From Simmondsia chinensis (lineage: Eukaryota > Streptophyta > Magnoliopsida > Caryophyllales > Simmondsiaceae), in contig JAGTTD010000012.1 in the NCBI GenBank assembly GCA_018398585.1, forward strand, positions 24,003,036 to 24,067,035: DNA of 64,000 bases, given 5' to 3'. Positions 11,801-23,800 of this stretch are shown in pieces. A model generated the notes under the pieces. That model did no database searches, was not told the DNA's origin, and saw nothing but the letters and a program-made list of their open reading frames with translations. Positions within the stretch are counted from its first letter, which is position 1; the number at the start of each line of letters is the position of its first letter. The position numbers and the translations under genes were made by a program.

Positions 11801-14800
11801 CACGTTGGAGGGGATGATGATGTGGCCGTCCCGTGACCAATCAAGGCTGCTGGAGATGCAGGGATGCGATGATGGGAAGGCACCCGCAACGAGGACGTTT
11901 GCGGATATAGTGTGGGGGAGAATGTCACGGACCGCCTTTGGCTGACACTGTCCCCGGTGCTCAATAAGTAGACATATGCCATGTGGGGTCTCCTTAGCCT
12001 GTCCGAAACTAATGTGCATTGATTGTGTTCAGGTATGTCCGTGGTATGCCGTGTATTTCGTCTCTTGAAGGTGCATATTGCTGCTTGTTGACCATAGGGG
12101 GTAGGCTGGCCCGGCCCTAGCCTCAGGGGCTTGGGTGCCGCACGGGTGATCTGTGCTCATCTCGTGACAAATGTCACGGACCGCCTTTGGCTGACACTAT
12201 CCCCGGTGCTCAATAAGCAGACATATGCCATAGGGCGTCTCCTTAGCCTGTCCGATACTAATGCGCATTGATTGTGCTCAGGTATGTCCGTGGTATGCCT
12301 TGTATTTCGTCTCTTGAAGGTGTATATTGCTGCTTGTTGACCATAGGGGGTAGGCTGGCCCGGCCCTAGCCTCAGGGGCCCGGGTGCCGCACGGGTGATC
12401 TGCGCTCATCCCGTGAGAGTTGGTATCAGAGCAGTTACGAGAATGGCAGGAAGTGTTGCTATGGAAGATGGGAACGTTAGTACATTACAAGTTGTGGAGG
12501 AACAACAAAGAGAATGGCCTGAGACACGTGGAGAAGTGCCAAGCAAGGGTAAGGACCCGCGGGTGAGGCGGAGTGCGCTTACGAGTCTTGACATGCGTGA
12601 TGCCAGGATGGAGTTGGAATCAGGTGTAGTCCAAGAGGTCCATAAAACCGTGGATACTTTGTGTGAAGGTGCATCGGATTTGGGGGCAAGCGAATCAGAC
12701 GTCATAACTGTTTCTTTTGTGGAGAGAACCACTATGCACGTGACTGTCCAAAAAGGGTGGCATTGAAGGCGCGGGTGGCTGCACTTGAGCAAGGGACAGA
12801 ACCGAATAACAAGGACGCTTGCACAGGACCATTTGTGGGCAGCACGCAGGTTGGGGGAGACTTGCGTGGTGCTGCGCAGGGTGATGCCCAGGACCGTGCC
12901 CAGACACAACGGACAGTGTCCGGTGCACGGGTCCCAGGGCCAGATGAGACACGGGCTGCGTTGGTTAAGACGCAGGCCCATGTCAGGACGCAGGACAATG
13001 CCCAGGTGCAACGGACCGCACAGGGTGCACAGGTCCCAGGAGCTCCAGAACTAGACACGGACAGGGCACAACAAGTTGTGCATGTCCGGACATAGACACA
13101 GGGCGCTGCGCATGTCCAGGCGCAGGCCCCAGGTGCTGCGCGTGACAGGGTGCAGGCCCAGATGGCAGAGACGCGAACTCAGGGTGCTGGGCATGTCCAG
13201 ACACGGGCCCAGACCCCAGGGAGCAGTACGGACAGTGAGCCTGTCCAGAGGGCCAAGGCGCAAGGAGGCGCGGAGGTCCGAGAGAGTACACATGAGTTTG
13301 CCTTGGGTGCGCACATTGCGCAGGCCTTGGTGGCTCATGGGGCTGAAACACTTGAGAGTGTGGAGGTCCAAACATACACATGTGATGAGGAGCATGGGTT
13401 AGCCGCGGGTGTGCATGGGGCACAGGCTAATGTGGTCCACCGAACTAAGGCACAAGGGTGTGCTGAGGTCCAACAGGAAGCGTGTTGGAGTGTGCTTGGG
13501 TCAGCCAAGGGTGCACACATTGCGCAGGCCAAGGGGATCCAAATGACCAAAGCGAGCGGGTTCGTGGAGGTCAAGCAGGATGCACAACATGGTGCACGAG
13601 CGGCAGCTGTGGTACGAGAACGTACCCAAAATCAGGGGCATGCGTGCATTACGCAGGCCCAAGGTGCTGACAGAACCAAAGCAATGGAGCATGCAGAGGT
13701 TCAGACTTGTGTTACTAGAACCGAAACACGGGTGATGCACGGAGCTTCCGAGAGTGAGGCCTACGTTGGGCATGGTGGGCACAAGGCTGTGCATGTCAGG
13801 ACGCAGGTCCTGGGCCAGGCACAACCAAAGGCACTGGATTCGGAAGTCACTGGTGACAACAGAAGCAAGACACAGTTTGCTGCGTAGGTTCAGGCGCAAG
13901 CCCATGTCATGACATAGGCGCAGGGCGCTGCGCTGGTCTAGGCATAGGCCCGGGGTACTGCGTTGGTTCAGGCGCAGGCCCAGGTCACGCAGGAGCAGGC
14001 CTAGGGTGCTGTGTGTGCTGAGGTATAGGCCCAGGACCAGGGAACTGAGGTGCAGACACGCACTAAGGTTCAGGACGTGATGACGGTGACTTTGGCGTAA
14101 GGGTGCGTTGGGGTCCGGGAAGGTGCGTACTTAGGTGCGCATGATTCTTCAACAATAGGACACTTAAGATGGGGACAAAGGGTTGTCAACAAAAGGGTGT
14201 ATGCTGCTGAGACCGAGGCACTTTGTGACATGGGTGCCAAACACAACTCCAGTTCAAGACAAGAAGCAGAGGGGCTCGGGTTGGGCCTTGACAAGAGGGT
14301 GGGATGGATGAAGACGGGGTCTCTTTCATCCAGGCTCATCTATGATAGGGGACGTGCAGTGTCATCTCATATGGGGGGTTGGCATAGCACATCGGGTTTG
14401 ACAGTGGTCTTAGAAGATGATTTCAAGACCGTGTTGGGGATGAACTTCTTTGATTCCCTAAAACTACTTTCACTTCCAATGAATGACGTTATGGAGATGA
14501 CTCAGACTAAGGAAGCGCAAAGTGGACTTGAAGCTCACAAGGACGCAGAACCACCAGACAAACTGTGGCAATCACTTTTGAGGGCAGAGGTGGAACCCAG
14601 GATCGGGGACCAAGTCAAGAGCGCACATGTACTGCGTTGGGCCGTGCTGAGGTTGCCTATGACAGTGCATGGGGTGCGCATGGGTGCGCATGTCCTAGGC
14701 ATGAGAGAGCATGACTTAGGAATGGGAGCGCAAAGCTTGGGGCTCGGATCGCTAGACTTGACATTGGTTGCCCATGAAGTGCGCACCAATGCACTTGGGT

Positions 14801-17800
14801 TGCGCATTGAGGCGCAATGCTTAAAATGGGATGGGCATGAGATGCACATCTTGACACAAGACACTTCTTCCATAAAATTGTTGAAGTCTGATGCGGTGGA
14901 GGACAACACCAAAGAACTTGACATTGTCAGGACCTATACGCAAAAGACATGGCAGAAGAAGAAGTGGGACGAGCTTAAACCTCCGTGGGAGGAAGTTGAC
15001 AGCAACACCGAGTTGGGGCTTGGGACAGCTCCTCCAGCCACGGTGAAGTTCAGCCAGGACAAGGCCATGACAGCACACGTGAGGCACTGGGCCGCGCCTG
15101 GGCAGACAGAGGACGCGCACAGGGTGCGCAAGACATGGCATGGGATGTGCGGGGCTGCGCGTCACTTGCATTTGGATGCGCACGACCTAGGCATGGGTGC
15201 GTTTGACTTACATTGGAGTGCACATGGGTTGCACACTTGTTTGCATGGGATGCGCACGGCTATGCATTGCTTTGCAACACTGGAGCTGCTCAAGATTGCA
15301 CCGGACAAAGAGACGCTGAGGCTTAGGACAGGGGCATTGTCAAAGGATGCTTGTCATGGGCCATGGACGCTAGAAGCTCTACAAGACCAGGGCAAGCTGA
15401 ACTTGAGGCACTTGATGCGTGCTAACACTGATGACCTTGCTGAACAAGGCATGGGACGCAGGGGAAGGACTAAGTACATGGAGTACTTGGTTAGTTGGAA
15501 GGGCCTTCCAAACATTGAAGCTTCGGGAGGCATTTGAGGCATTCAAAGCCACTTGGCATTGACGAGGGTGTCAATGGCTTGGGTGAGGGAGAATGTCACG
15601 GACCGCCTACCTTAGTAGGATTTTTACTTAAGTAGGCCTTGTACTTAGGAATATTCTAGAAGGGCCTAGGATGTGCTAGTGCCTTCAAGAATATTCATGC
15701 GTGTGTTTTGAGTTTGAGTTCATGTATGAAGAGTCAAGTCCCTTGGCGCAAAGGACGTGTCCCATGGGGCCTTGACAAAGTCCATGCACACGGGCCTTTG
15801 GGAATGGACATGGCCCTTCCTTTGTTAGATGCGTGTACGTGGGAGAGACGTGTCCCTCGGCATGAAGAGACGCGTCCCTTGGGTCCTTGACATGGTCCAA
15901 GTGCGCGGGCCTCATGAGGGGTCATGTCCCTTCCATAGAGGCATGTCCTTTGACAAGTAGAGATGTGTCCAATGAACCTTGACTTGGTTCATTGGCACGG
16001 CTTGCCTCAAGGGGACAAGTCCCATCCTTGGTTCATTAAATTAATGTACTTAGAATTATGTTCAATGTACTTAGAAGGGGATGCATTGCACACGGTTTCA
16101 CAAGGGGAGTGTCCCAACCGTGTGTGTGCATGTACATAGGTAGAGTTATGTCTTTTTGTGAAGAGTTGTATTCCTTTATTTGTAAATATGCTTGAGTATA
16201 AATAAAGATGGCATGGCATTGCCAAGGGGGACGATGATCAACCCAATTAATCCAAACTCTCTCTCCATTGTTTCAAATACTTAAACCGTGTGAGTCATAC
16301 TTGTGTCCCTAATATTTTCCCTTGCTTTCTAAACGCTTTCCTTGTGTTAAATACTTCCACATTATATTATTCCGCATAAACATAACCTCCGGGTTATCGG
16401 GTAGCCTGACTTAGCGAGGGACTTTTTGAGTGAAGTTAAGTGGCGCACGGGCTTGACAAGGGTGTCAAAAACCGTCCCATGACAAGCTGCTCTTCTCATA
16501 TTTCCAATAGACATAACAGTTAGGGATCAAGGTAATTGATTAGTGTAAGCTTGATTATAACAGTGAGCACAATCCCTGGCCCTATGGCTGGTTAGGCGAC
16601 TGATCTCACATAACAGAGGAGGCCGAGTGGGACCCAATATATTTGCACTGGGATTAGAGTTGTTATCCAAAGACCTTACTATAGGGAGAATGGTAGGTTG
16701 GACAGATGCCTGCTTGCCTACCAGCTCTAGCCATTGCCCAACTCCTGATTAATGTTCAGGGCCAAGGCCATGGGTGGGTCGGCATTGGTTGGGAGGTCCT
16801 TAAACTTAAGGCGCTTCTCTTCACGACATAATTTGTTTCAAAGGAGCTTGAACATCAGACCTGTAATACTATAGTTCACAGAAGTGCTAAATGAGTAATA
16901 AAAGGAAGCAAGGCTGGAAAAGAAGCAAGACTTGAGCCAGAGACTGAAGCTTTCATGTACTCATCAACTGAAGATCCCTTCACAGAATATTAGCGAGCTC
17001 CAAATATAACTTCATCTGCTTGGCGAAAGACTGATCCGTGTAGCTCTTTTCAAGCGTTTCCCAAATAGCTATTGAATTAGGCTTGGTGTAAACATCATTA
17101 AGAATAGGGCAATCACAGTAGTAGAGATGCAACTCTTGATGTGTCGATTTATTTGAACCCAAGTGAGGTAATTTGGATTTGAAAAGTTGACTGTCTACAC
17201 TGATGATGTAATGGACAGGGGAGAGAACCATGAATGAACTTGGTAAGGTTATAGTGAATAAAAAGAGAAATCGTTTGGTCCCACTAGGGGGTAGAAAGAC
17301 ATTCATCAAGCTTAATGGTGACAATGTTTGCCAAGTTATGGGTGGCTGCAGAAGTGGACCTGCTAGGTGAAGGCATGGGCAGCAACCGGATCACCAGAGA
17401 CGGAAGAGCCTGTCAGTTGCAGTGGAGGGATGAAGGCAGTCAGTGAGGGGAATCCACAAACAATGGGAGAAGAAGGAAAGGGAAGAATGGGAGCGACTGC
17501 AAGCATCGACAAGGGAGGCACCAGAGGGAGATGACCGGAATATGATTGCAATGGCGGGAGAACAATGGAGGAGGGCAGTAATGGCGTCACGAGACCTTGA
17601 GCGATGGAATTGGTCAAAGATACAGAATTGTCAACAGGTCATATATAAAGAGAATAAATATATAAGATGCTAAATAGAGTCCTGGGATAATAAAATTATC
17701 ATAGTAGAACTAGTATGTGATGATAGGACAAAAAGAACTCAAATGTCATTATACAACTGCTTCTCAACATACATTTTAGCTTAACATCATCAATATTTTA

Positions 17801-20800
17801 AACGCAATAAAAATTTTGAAGTCTTCCTTTACTCTATTAAAAGCATTTTCAGATTGTGAAACATGTATGAATGTCAAAGACTTCAAAAATCCGATTCATC
17901 CAATAAGGTTTTGTTACTCATACATGAAGAACAAAAGATTCTATAGTTGGGTGTTGTTTCTATGCCCTCCATACACCTCAAGACCTTATTTTTGTCTGTA
18001 TTTTGGAAAAGTGAGACTTTGATGGGATTGCCCAAGGCAAATATTCAATTCCAGTGAAAAGTAATGAGTCACAACGTGAGGAAATAAGTTGCTTTTTAAG
18101 TCTTATATTTTGTAACAAAATTTAAATACAAGACATAGAATCATTAGTCTCAATACCCTTTCAATAATTTTAATCCACAAACACATTCACTCATATATTC
18201 TGTATGTCAAATGTAGCATATATGTATTATGAGTGTAGTTACAAAAGTATCATTGCATAGCAGTTGAATGTGTAAGAGTTCGGACTAAATCCATTACATA
18301 ATAGCCTTTAATTGATTTTAACATGAAAGTAAATACTTGGTTTTGCAGGCTGCAGAGGCTGGGAGGGCTTCGATTAGAACTGGTGCAGCGTGGGGAATGG
18401 TGGCGTCTTTTCTCCTGCCTGTGGCTACATGCCGGAGCTGTGCACCTAATCGCAAACATGTTGAGCCTTCTTTTCATTGGGGTGCGTCTTGAGGAGGAAT
18501 TTGGATTCTGTAAGTCCTACTTGAATTCGACTCTACTAAAAAAGGCTAAGATATGTTAGAAGAGCATTAGCTTTTGAAAGATGACTAAGAAAAACATTGC
18601 AGAGAATAAATACATGGAAAGAGATTTATGCGTGGGAAAAAAAATACAAGGGGTATTGATGTAAATACCGACTATCACAAAGAACATGGCATGGGACAAA
18701 ATATTGTTTTGTGTTCTTATCTATCATATTGCAACGTTTTCTGATTTGCTTCAGTCAGCTATTTGACGTACTAGGTAGCATTACAGCTATTTTAGTTACA
18801 TTATTTCCTTGTCCTCACGCCAAAACATGCTACTCTTTACATGTATTTGTTGGAATTTGGGTTAGTGTGCTTTAATTTTGATATCTTATAAAAATGCCTC
18901 AATTCCATATAAAACATTTAGAGGAGGGAAGCCTTGTTTATATACCCCATTGTCATTGTACTTGGTAAAGTCTTGTGGGCCTATAGTGAGCTCGCTAAAA
19001 CACACATGCGCAGGCGCGACCGCCCCAGCTCGGCTCCGCTGTGTATACTTTTCTAACCTGAACTTTTATTGCACTGCTGCAGCACGAATACGAAAATTTA
19101 GGGGAAACAAGAAGGTTCACAACCTATCTTTAATTTCTTATTGCTAAAACAATCAAGAAGCAAAAGAAAAAGTTAGTTTAGCCTAATTCTCATACCCAAG
19201 AATAAAGGAAAAACACATAAAACAAGGGATAAAAATCTAGAAAATAATTGAATGAATAAAACCTTAAGTTTTCTCTTGCTTAAATAGAGGAGCTTATTCA
19301 ACAAGAATAAAAGACTTAAAGATAAAAAGATAAATACCAAATTACTAATAATTATGGGTTATTTATGCTAAAGGTCTGTGTACTTTGTCTACTGTGTTAA
19401 TTTAGTCCTTGTACTTTTAATTGTGTCAATTTAGTCCCTGCACAATTCAAAATGTATCAATTTGGTCCTTAAAGAAAAATTTACCTTAAGTTTTTAATGA
19501 AATTTTTAATGGTTCAGCCATGAATTGGATTAAATTGAGTAAACAAATAAATTTATAATAAGTCGCTTATATCTAACATAATTTTGCCGTTCAAAATTAC
19601 GTCATTAACTTAACTTAAATTTGACCAAAAGACTAAATTGACACATTCTGAATTGTTCAGGGACTAAATTGACAGAATTAAAAGTACAAAGATCAAATTG
19701 ACACAATAGGCAAAGTAAAGGAACCTTTTGCGTTGATAACCCAATAATTATCTATCAATTTAATAACTAAATAACCTAATAGATGTCAATCTCCTCAAGT
19801 CTTTATCCAGCTGCATCTCCTATCAACTCGCTAAGTCTGGAATACTCGCCAAGCCCATCCGCCATCTACCTATGGGCTGCATCATTCTCCCCATGTTGGC
19901 GAGAATTTGACCTGGAATTCGCCGACGGATCATGTGGATCGCCCTTGCCAAGATATTTTCCCGCACGCTCATCCTCGATCTTGCCATACTCGTCCATACT
20001 TAGATTGTTGACCTAACTTGCCAAGACATGGGTTGTGTCCTGTCTCACCAAGATGTGGACTGCAGCATTCTCCCTGGTTTGGAAACAATTTGCCCCCGAA
20101 TTCGCCATTGGTTCATCCAGACCATTATCGCCAAAGTAAGGAGTACGTCGGAAGTCCCCATTCTCTCCATCTTGTACTTGGTGCGCGCTTCCAACAGCGA
20201 TCCTTAAGTCTGCCTGTATTCCGCTTAATGGTTGGAGATGAAGTCTTCCACCTTCTCATGTTGACGAATAAGATCTGCTACTAGCATAAGGTTTATTGGT
20301 GAAAAAGGAACAATGCCATCGACAATCATGAACAGCAGAGAACTCGTGCTTTGACTTATCGAGCTGTCACAAGCCAACTCGACGTGATACAACTTCTTCT
20401 CCCGTCCCTTGACGTTCTTAGAAATAGAACATCAAAGAAGGTTACGTTCATCGCCTCAATATGGTCTTCCATCCGTAAGTGAAGAACAATGTTGAAGGCG
20501 AGGGTAGCACTCGCCATCCTCCATAAACTGTTCCAGAAGTGATTCATTAAGCAAACACCCCTCTACTTGCTGCTGGCGGGTAAGTCTCTCACACCTGGAA
20601 GGGAAAATCGATAACATGCCGTGATCTTGTTAATGGTCTCGCTGTCAATGCACTTCCACGAAGTTCCATCCTTCTTTGGCTTCAAGAGGACTGGAACCGC
20701 CTGAGGACTCAAATCCCCCATAATAGTACTCTAAGCGAATAGCTTTGCAACTTGACATCTAAGCTCTACATACTCCACAGGGTCATTAGGTAGTGTAGCC

Positions 20801-23800
20801 TTCCCCATAAGACAACCCCCGTTGTCAAACCTATCCAGTGATGCTCCTTTCTGGAGAGAGGCCATTAATGAACTAGACTCTATAACGAGCAATAACACTT
20901 GGTGTTAGTGGACCTTCCTAGAGGATGCAAACCTATAAGGTGTAAGTGGGTGTTCAGAAAGAAACTAAGGACTGATGGGTCCATAGAGAAATTCAAGGCT
21001 AAGCTGGTGGCTAAAGGGTACACCAAAAAACCAGAATAGATTCCATTGATACTTACTCACTGGTAACTAAAATTGCCACTGAAAGAGCCCTAATAGCTCT
21101 AGCATCCATACATAACCTTGTAGTACACAAAATAAACATGAAAACTGCTTTTTTGAATGGTGACCTTAAGGAAGAAATCTATATGGAACAAACTGATGAG
21201 TTTGAGGTTCCTGGGATGGAGCATAAAGTATGTAAACTTGTAAAGTCCTTGTATGGACTGAAACAAGCTTCTAAACAACAACAAAAAAATTTTAATTGTA
21301 CCTTGTGTTAGAAAAATGATACAAGCTAAACTTAAGTGTTATGGGAAAATATTCTAACTGTGCCTATTTACTGGTCGTTTACCGTTATTAGTCGTTTAGG
21401 GTCATTAAAATTGTGACCGTTGGAAATTAAATGACAATATAGCCGTTGAACTTTATTACGTCCGTTTATAGCCGTTGGAATTCATTATAGCCGATGACTT
21501 AATGGTTGTTACCGTTTATAGCCATTGAAATTCATTGCACCCGTTTTTTTAACGCTTGTTACCGTTTTCTACGCTATATAAATGCCATTAGCTATAACAA
21601 CCAAAAATACACACTCTCGGTCTCTCTCTCTCTCTCGGTTTTTCTCCCCTAAAATTTGGGCAAAGTTCAAGGCACTCCTACCCGGCAATTAATGAGTGCA
21701 CGTTAAGAGTTGGATCGCGTTAATCCTGGAGGACAGCCGCCGGTTATACTGTGTGCACCGGAGCAGCGGCGAAATCGTCTTTTAGGACAGTGGCCAATAG
21801 TCGATTTTTCTAACAATCTAAATGACGATTTGTTAAGAACTCTTCTAGACATGTAAATTTTTGGGGTTAACTTTGACGTTTTGTTAATGAACCTATTTCC
21901 ACAGTGCCCTGATTTTCTCAATCTCTCATCTCTTAGTCTAGTATAATTCAAACTTAATTGAAACCATTGTCATACATATTTGCTCCTTTCTCTCAAACCC
22001 CTTTAAAAACCAAAACTTTGCCATATTTCCCCTTCTTCAATTTGGGTGTCCTTATTGATGTTTATTTTCTAATTTTTGAGGAGAGATATGGTTTTGATAA
22101 GGGGGGTTGGTTTCAATTTATGATCAGAGTTGTGAGTGACAGGAAATTGTTCGTGTTGGTCATCGTTAGTGGACTGTTTATGTTGCTGTAATTCTCAGGT
22201 CTGCTTAATAAATGTGAGAAATGTGCTTAGATCTATAAAAATAAGACATTTAGAAATGTGAGATCTCGAGCTGTCAAAATTTGAGATCTTGGTCTTGCAT
22301 TTATCTCTAATTTATGAGTCATTTGCACCTGGAACTGTCGATTTACTTTGATCTAGTTGAGATACCTAATTTTTGACGTGATTATTTGCTCAGATTTGTA
22401 AATTTTCTGTTCTAGTGTGTTTTGTGTGGATTGTCTTGTTTTATGATGGGTTCAAGATGCTTGAAGTGGATGCATTAGAATTGAGCATGTGATTTGGATG
22501 CTGATGGAAGTTCTCCTTGCGTCAATAATGAGCCATAATCAAAAATTCAAACTTGAGAAGAATAATTTCTCCTACTGAAAGCATCCCTTACACATTAGGA
22601 CTTCACTAAATTGAAAGTTTTCTTGATTGTCTTTAGATGTTAAAACTCGTTCATTTGCATCTAATTCGTGAAAGTTTTACATGGGTTCTATGATCTTGAG
22701 CTGAACGCCAATTTGAAGTAATTAAAAGGTAAAATGGGGCTATTGGGCCTAAAATGGGGGTGTAATAAAATAAAATGTGTTAAACATGTGATAATGATGC
22801 CTGCTTGGGGTCAACATTAAAAATTTTATACTGTCTCATTTGAGAATAAATAGGCAGGCGATATGTGCCTCAATATTTGTGCGAGATATTGTTGCTAGCG
22901 TATATTATGTGATTAGAAGAACAGTATCCTCTAAGCTAATGTTGAAAATTGAATAGAAATATTTTATTATCTAATAATTATATCCATGTGATCAAAACGT
23001 GCACGGTGGGACTCAAACCCACAATCTCACGCCCTGGAGGTGAGCGCCTTATCCACTAGGCCACGCGAACTCCTTCTTAACTGCTTAACCAAACATACTA
23101 TTGTGGCTTACATGGTAATGGTGTGCCTGTGATTGCTAGCATGTATGTTTGATTAGGACGATATTGTCCAATGTTATATTGAATTTCACATCTTGGTATA
23201 AAGATCATCTCCACATGTATAGTACGAAAATGTTGTATTTGATTCTTTAATCTTGTATGGTGCACAAATTAAGCCGAATCTGTGGTTGGGATGAAGCCAC
23301 ATTTACACGGCTTATACTACGAGCTAATAAAATGTGAGGGGTACTGTCGTGTAGGACAATAATGGTTAGAACTTGTAGAATGCATTATTTTGGATTTCTA
23401 AAAGGACAATAGGAATTATGTTGATTTTAATCCAGTTAACATAAAATAATAATACTACACCTTAATAGAGGTATATGAAAAGTATGTTTGTGGAGTGTGT
23501 GCCCTAATGCTTGAGGTTGATTCTGTTAGAATGGAGTATTGAACCCAAAATTGCCAACTCTTAGGTTAAAAATGTTTGGTTGCACAATTGTGAATCCCGT
23601 GCGTTGGTAAAGCTTTGCATGTCTGAGTTTTAACCATGAGTTCAAACTTTATATGTGAGAATTGGATTTTCTTGCATATGTTTGATTGACCTAAGTGAAA
23701 TAGTTGATCATTGTAAAGGGCTAGTAGAACTTGTGAGTTCTTGAAAAATTATGTGTGACTTTGTATATTAATCCATGTTGATGTATCTCATGTTTTTCTC

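Larger units (their letters stand above)
10462..16484 (+). mobile_element. Defective chromovirus-like LTR element inserted in Copia
   Basis: LTRs of about 891 bp (10462-11352 and 15594-16484) begin TGTCAYGGACCGCC and end near CCATGACA; they look roughly 97-98% alike by eye. AGCT flanks both ends, and removing the element plus one copy restores a Copia protease frame. A PBS-like GGTATCAGAGC lies at 11357-11367 and a polypurine stretch GTGAGGGAGAA before the right LTR. Coding remnants are a CCHC knuckle, a retropepsin-like region and a chromodomain-like tail. RT, RNase H and integrase core are absent. An LTR-LTR junction of a shorter 247-bp LTR type sits inside at 11923-12418. Confidence 0.85.

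Noticed and set aside
11372..13905. Several antisense frames of 100-200 codons (e.g. 13011-12406, 13423-12983)
   Set aside because: They are shadows of the repeat-rich plus-strand element sequence and have no family motif. PBS, PPT, knuckle and chromodomain all read plus.
12700..14060. Tandem repeats as a CRISPR-like array
   Set aside because: Repeats are degenerate, contiguous and coding-like, without constant repeats separated by unique spacers; the genome is a plant's.
17443..17673. Plus-strand 76-codon frame rich in Glu/Arg/Trp
   Set aside because: Opposite strand of a Copia Gag N-terminal region; no independent support.
23001..23073. Functional tRNA gene
   Set aside because: Unpaired acceptor ends and a 9-nt anticodon loop; kept only as tRNA-like.
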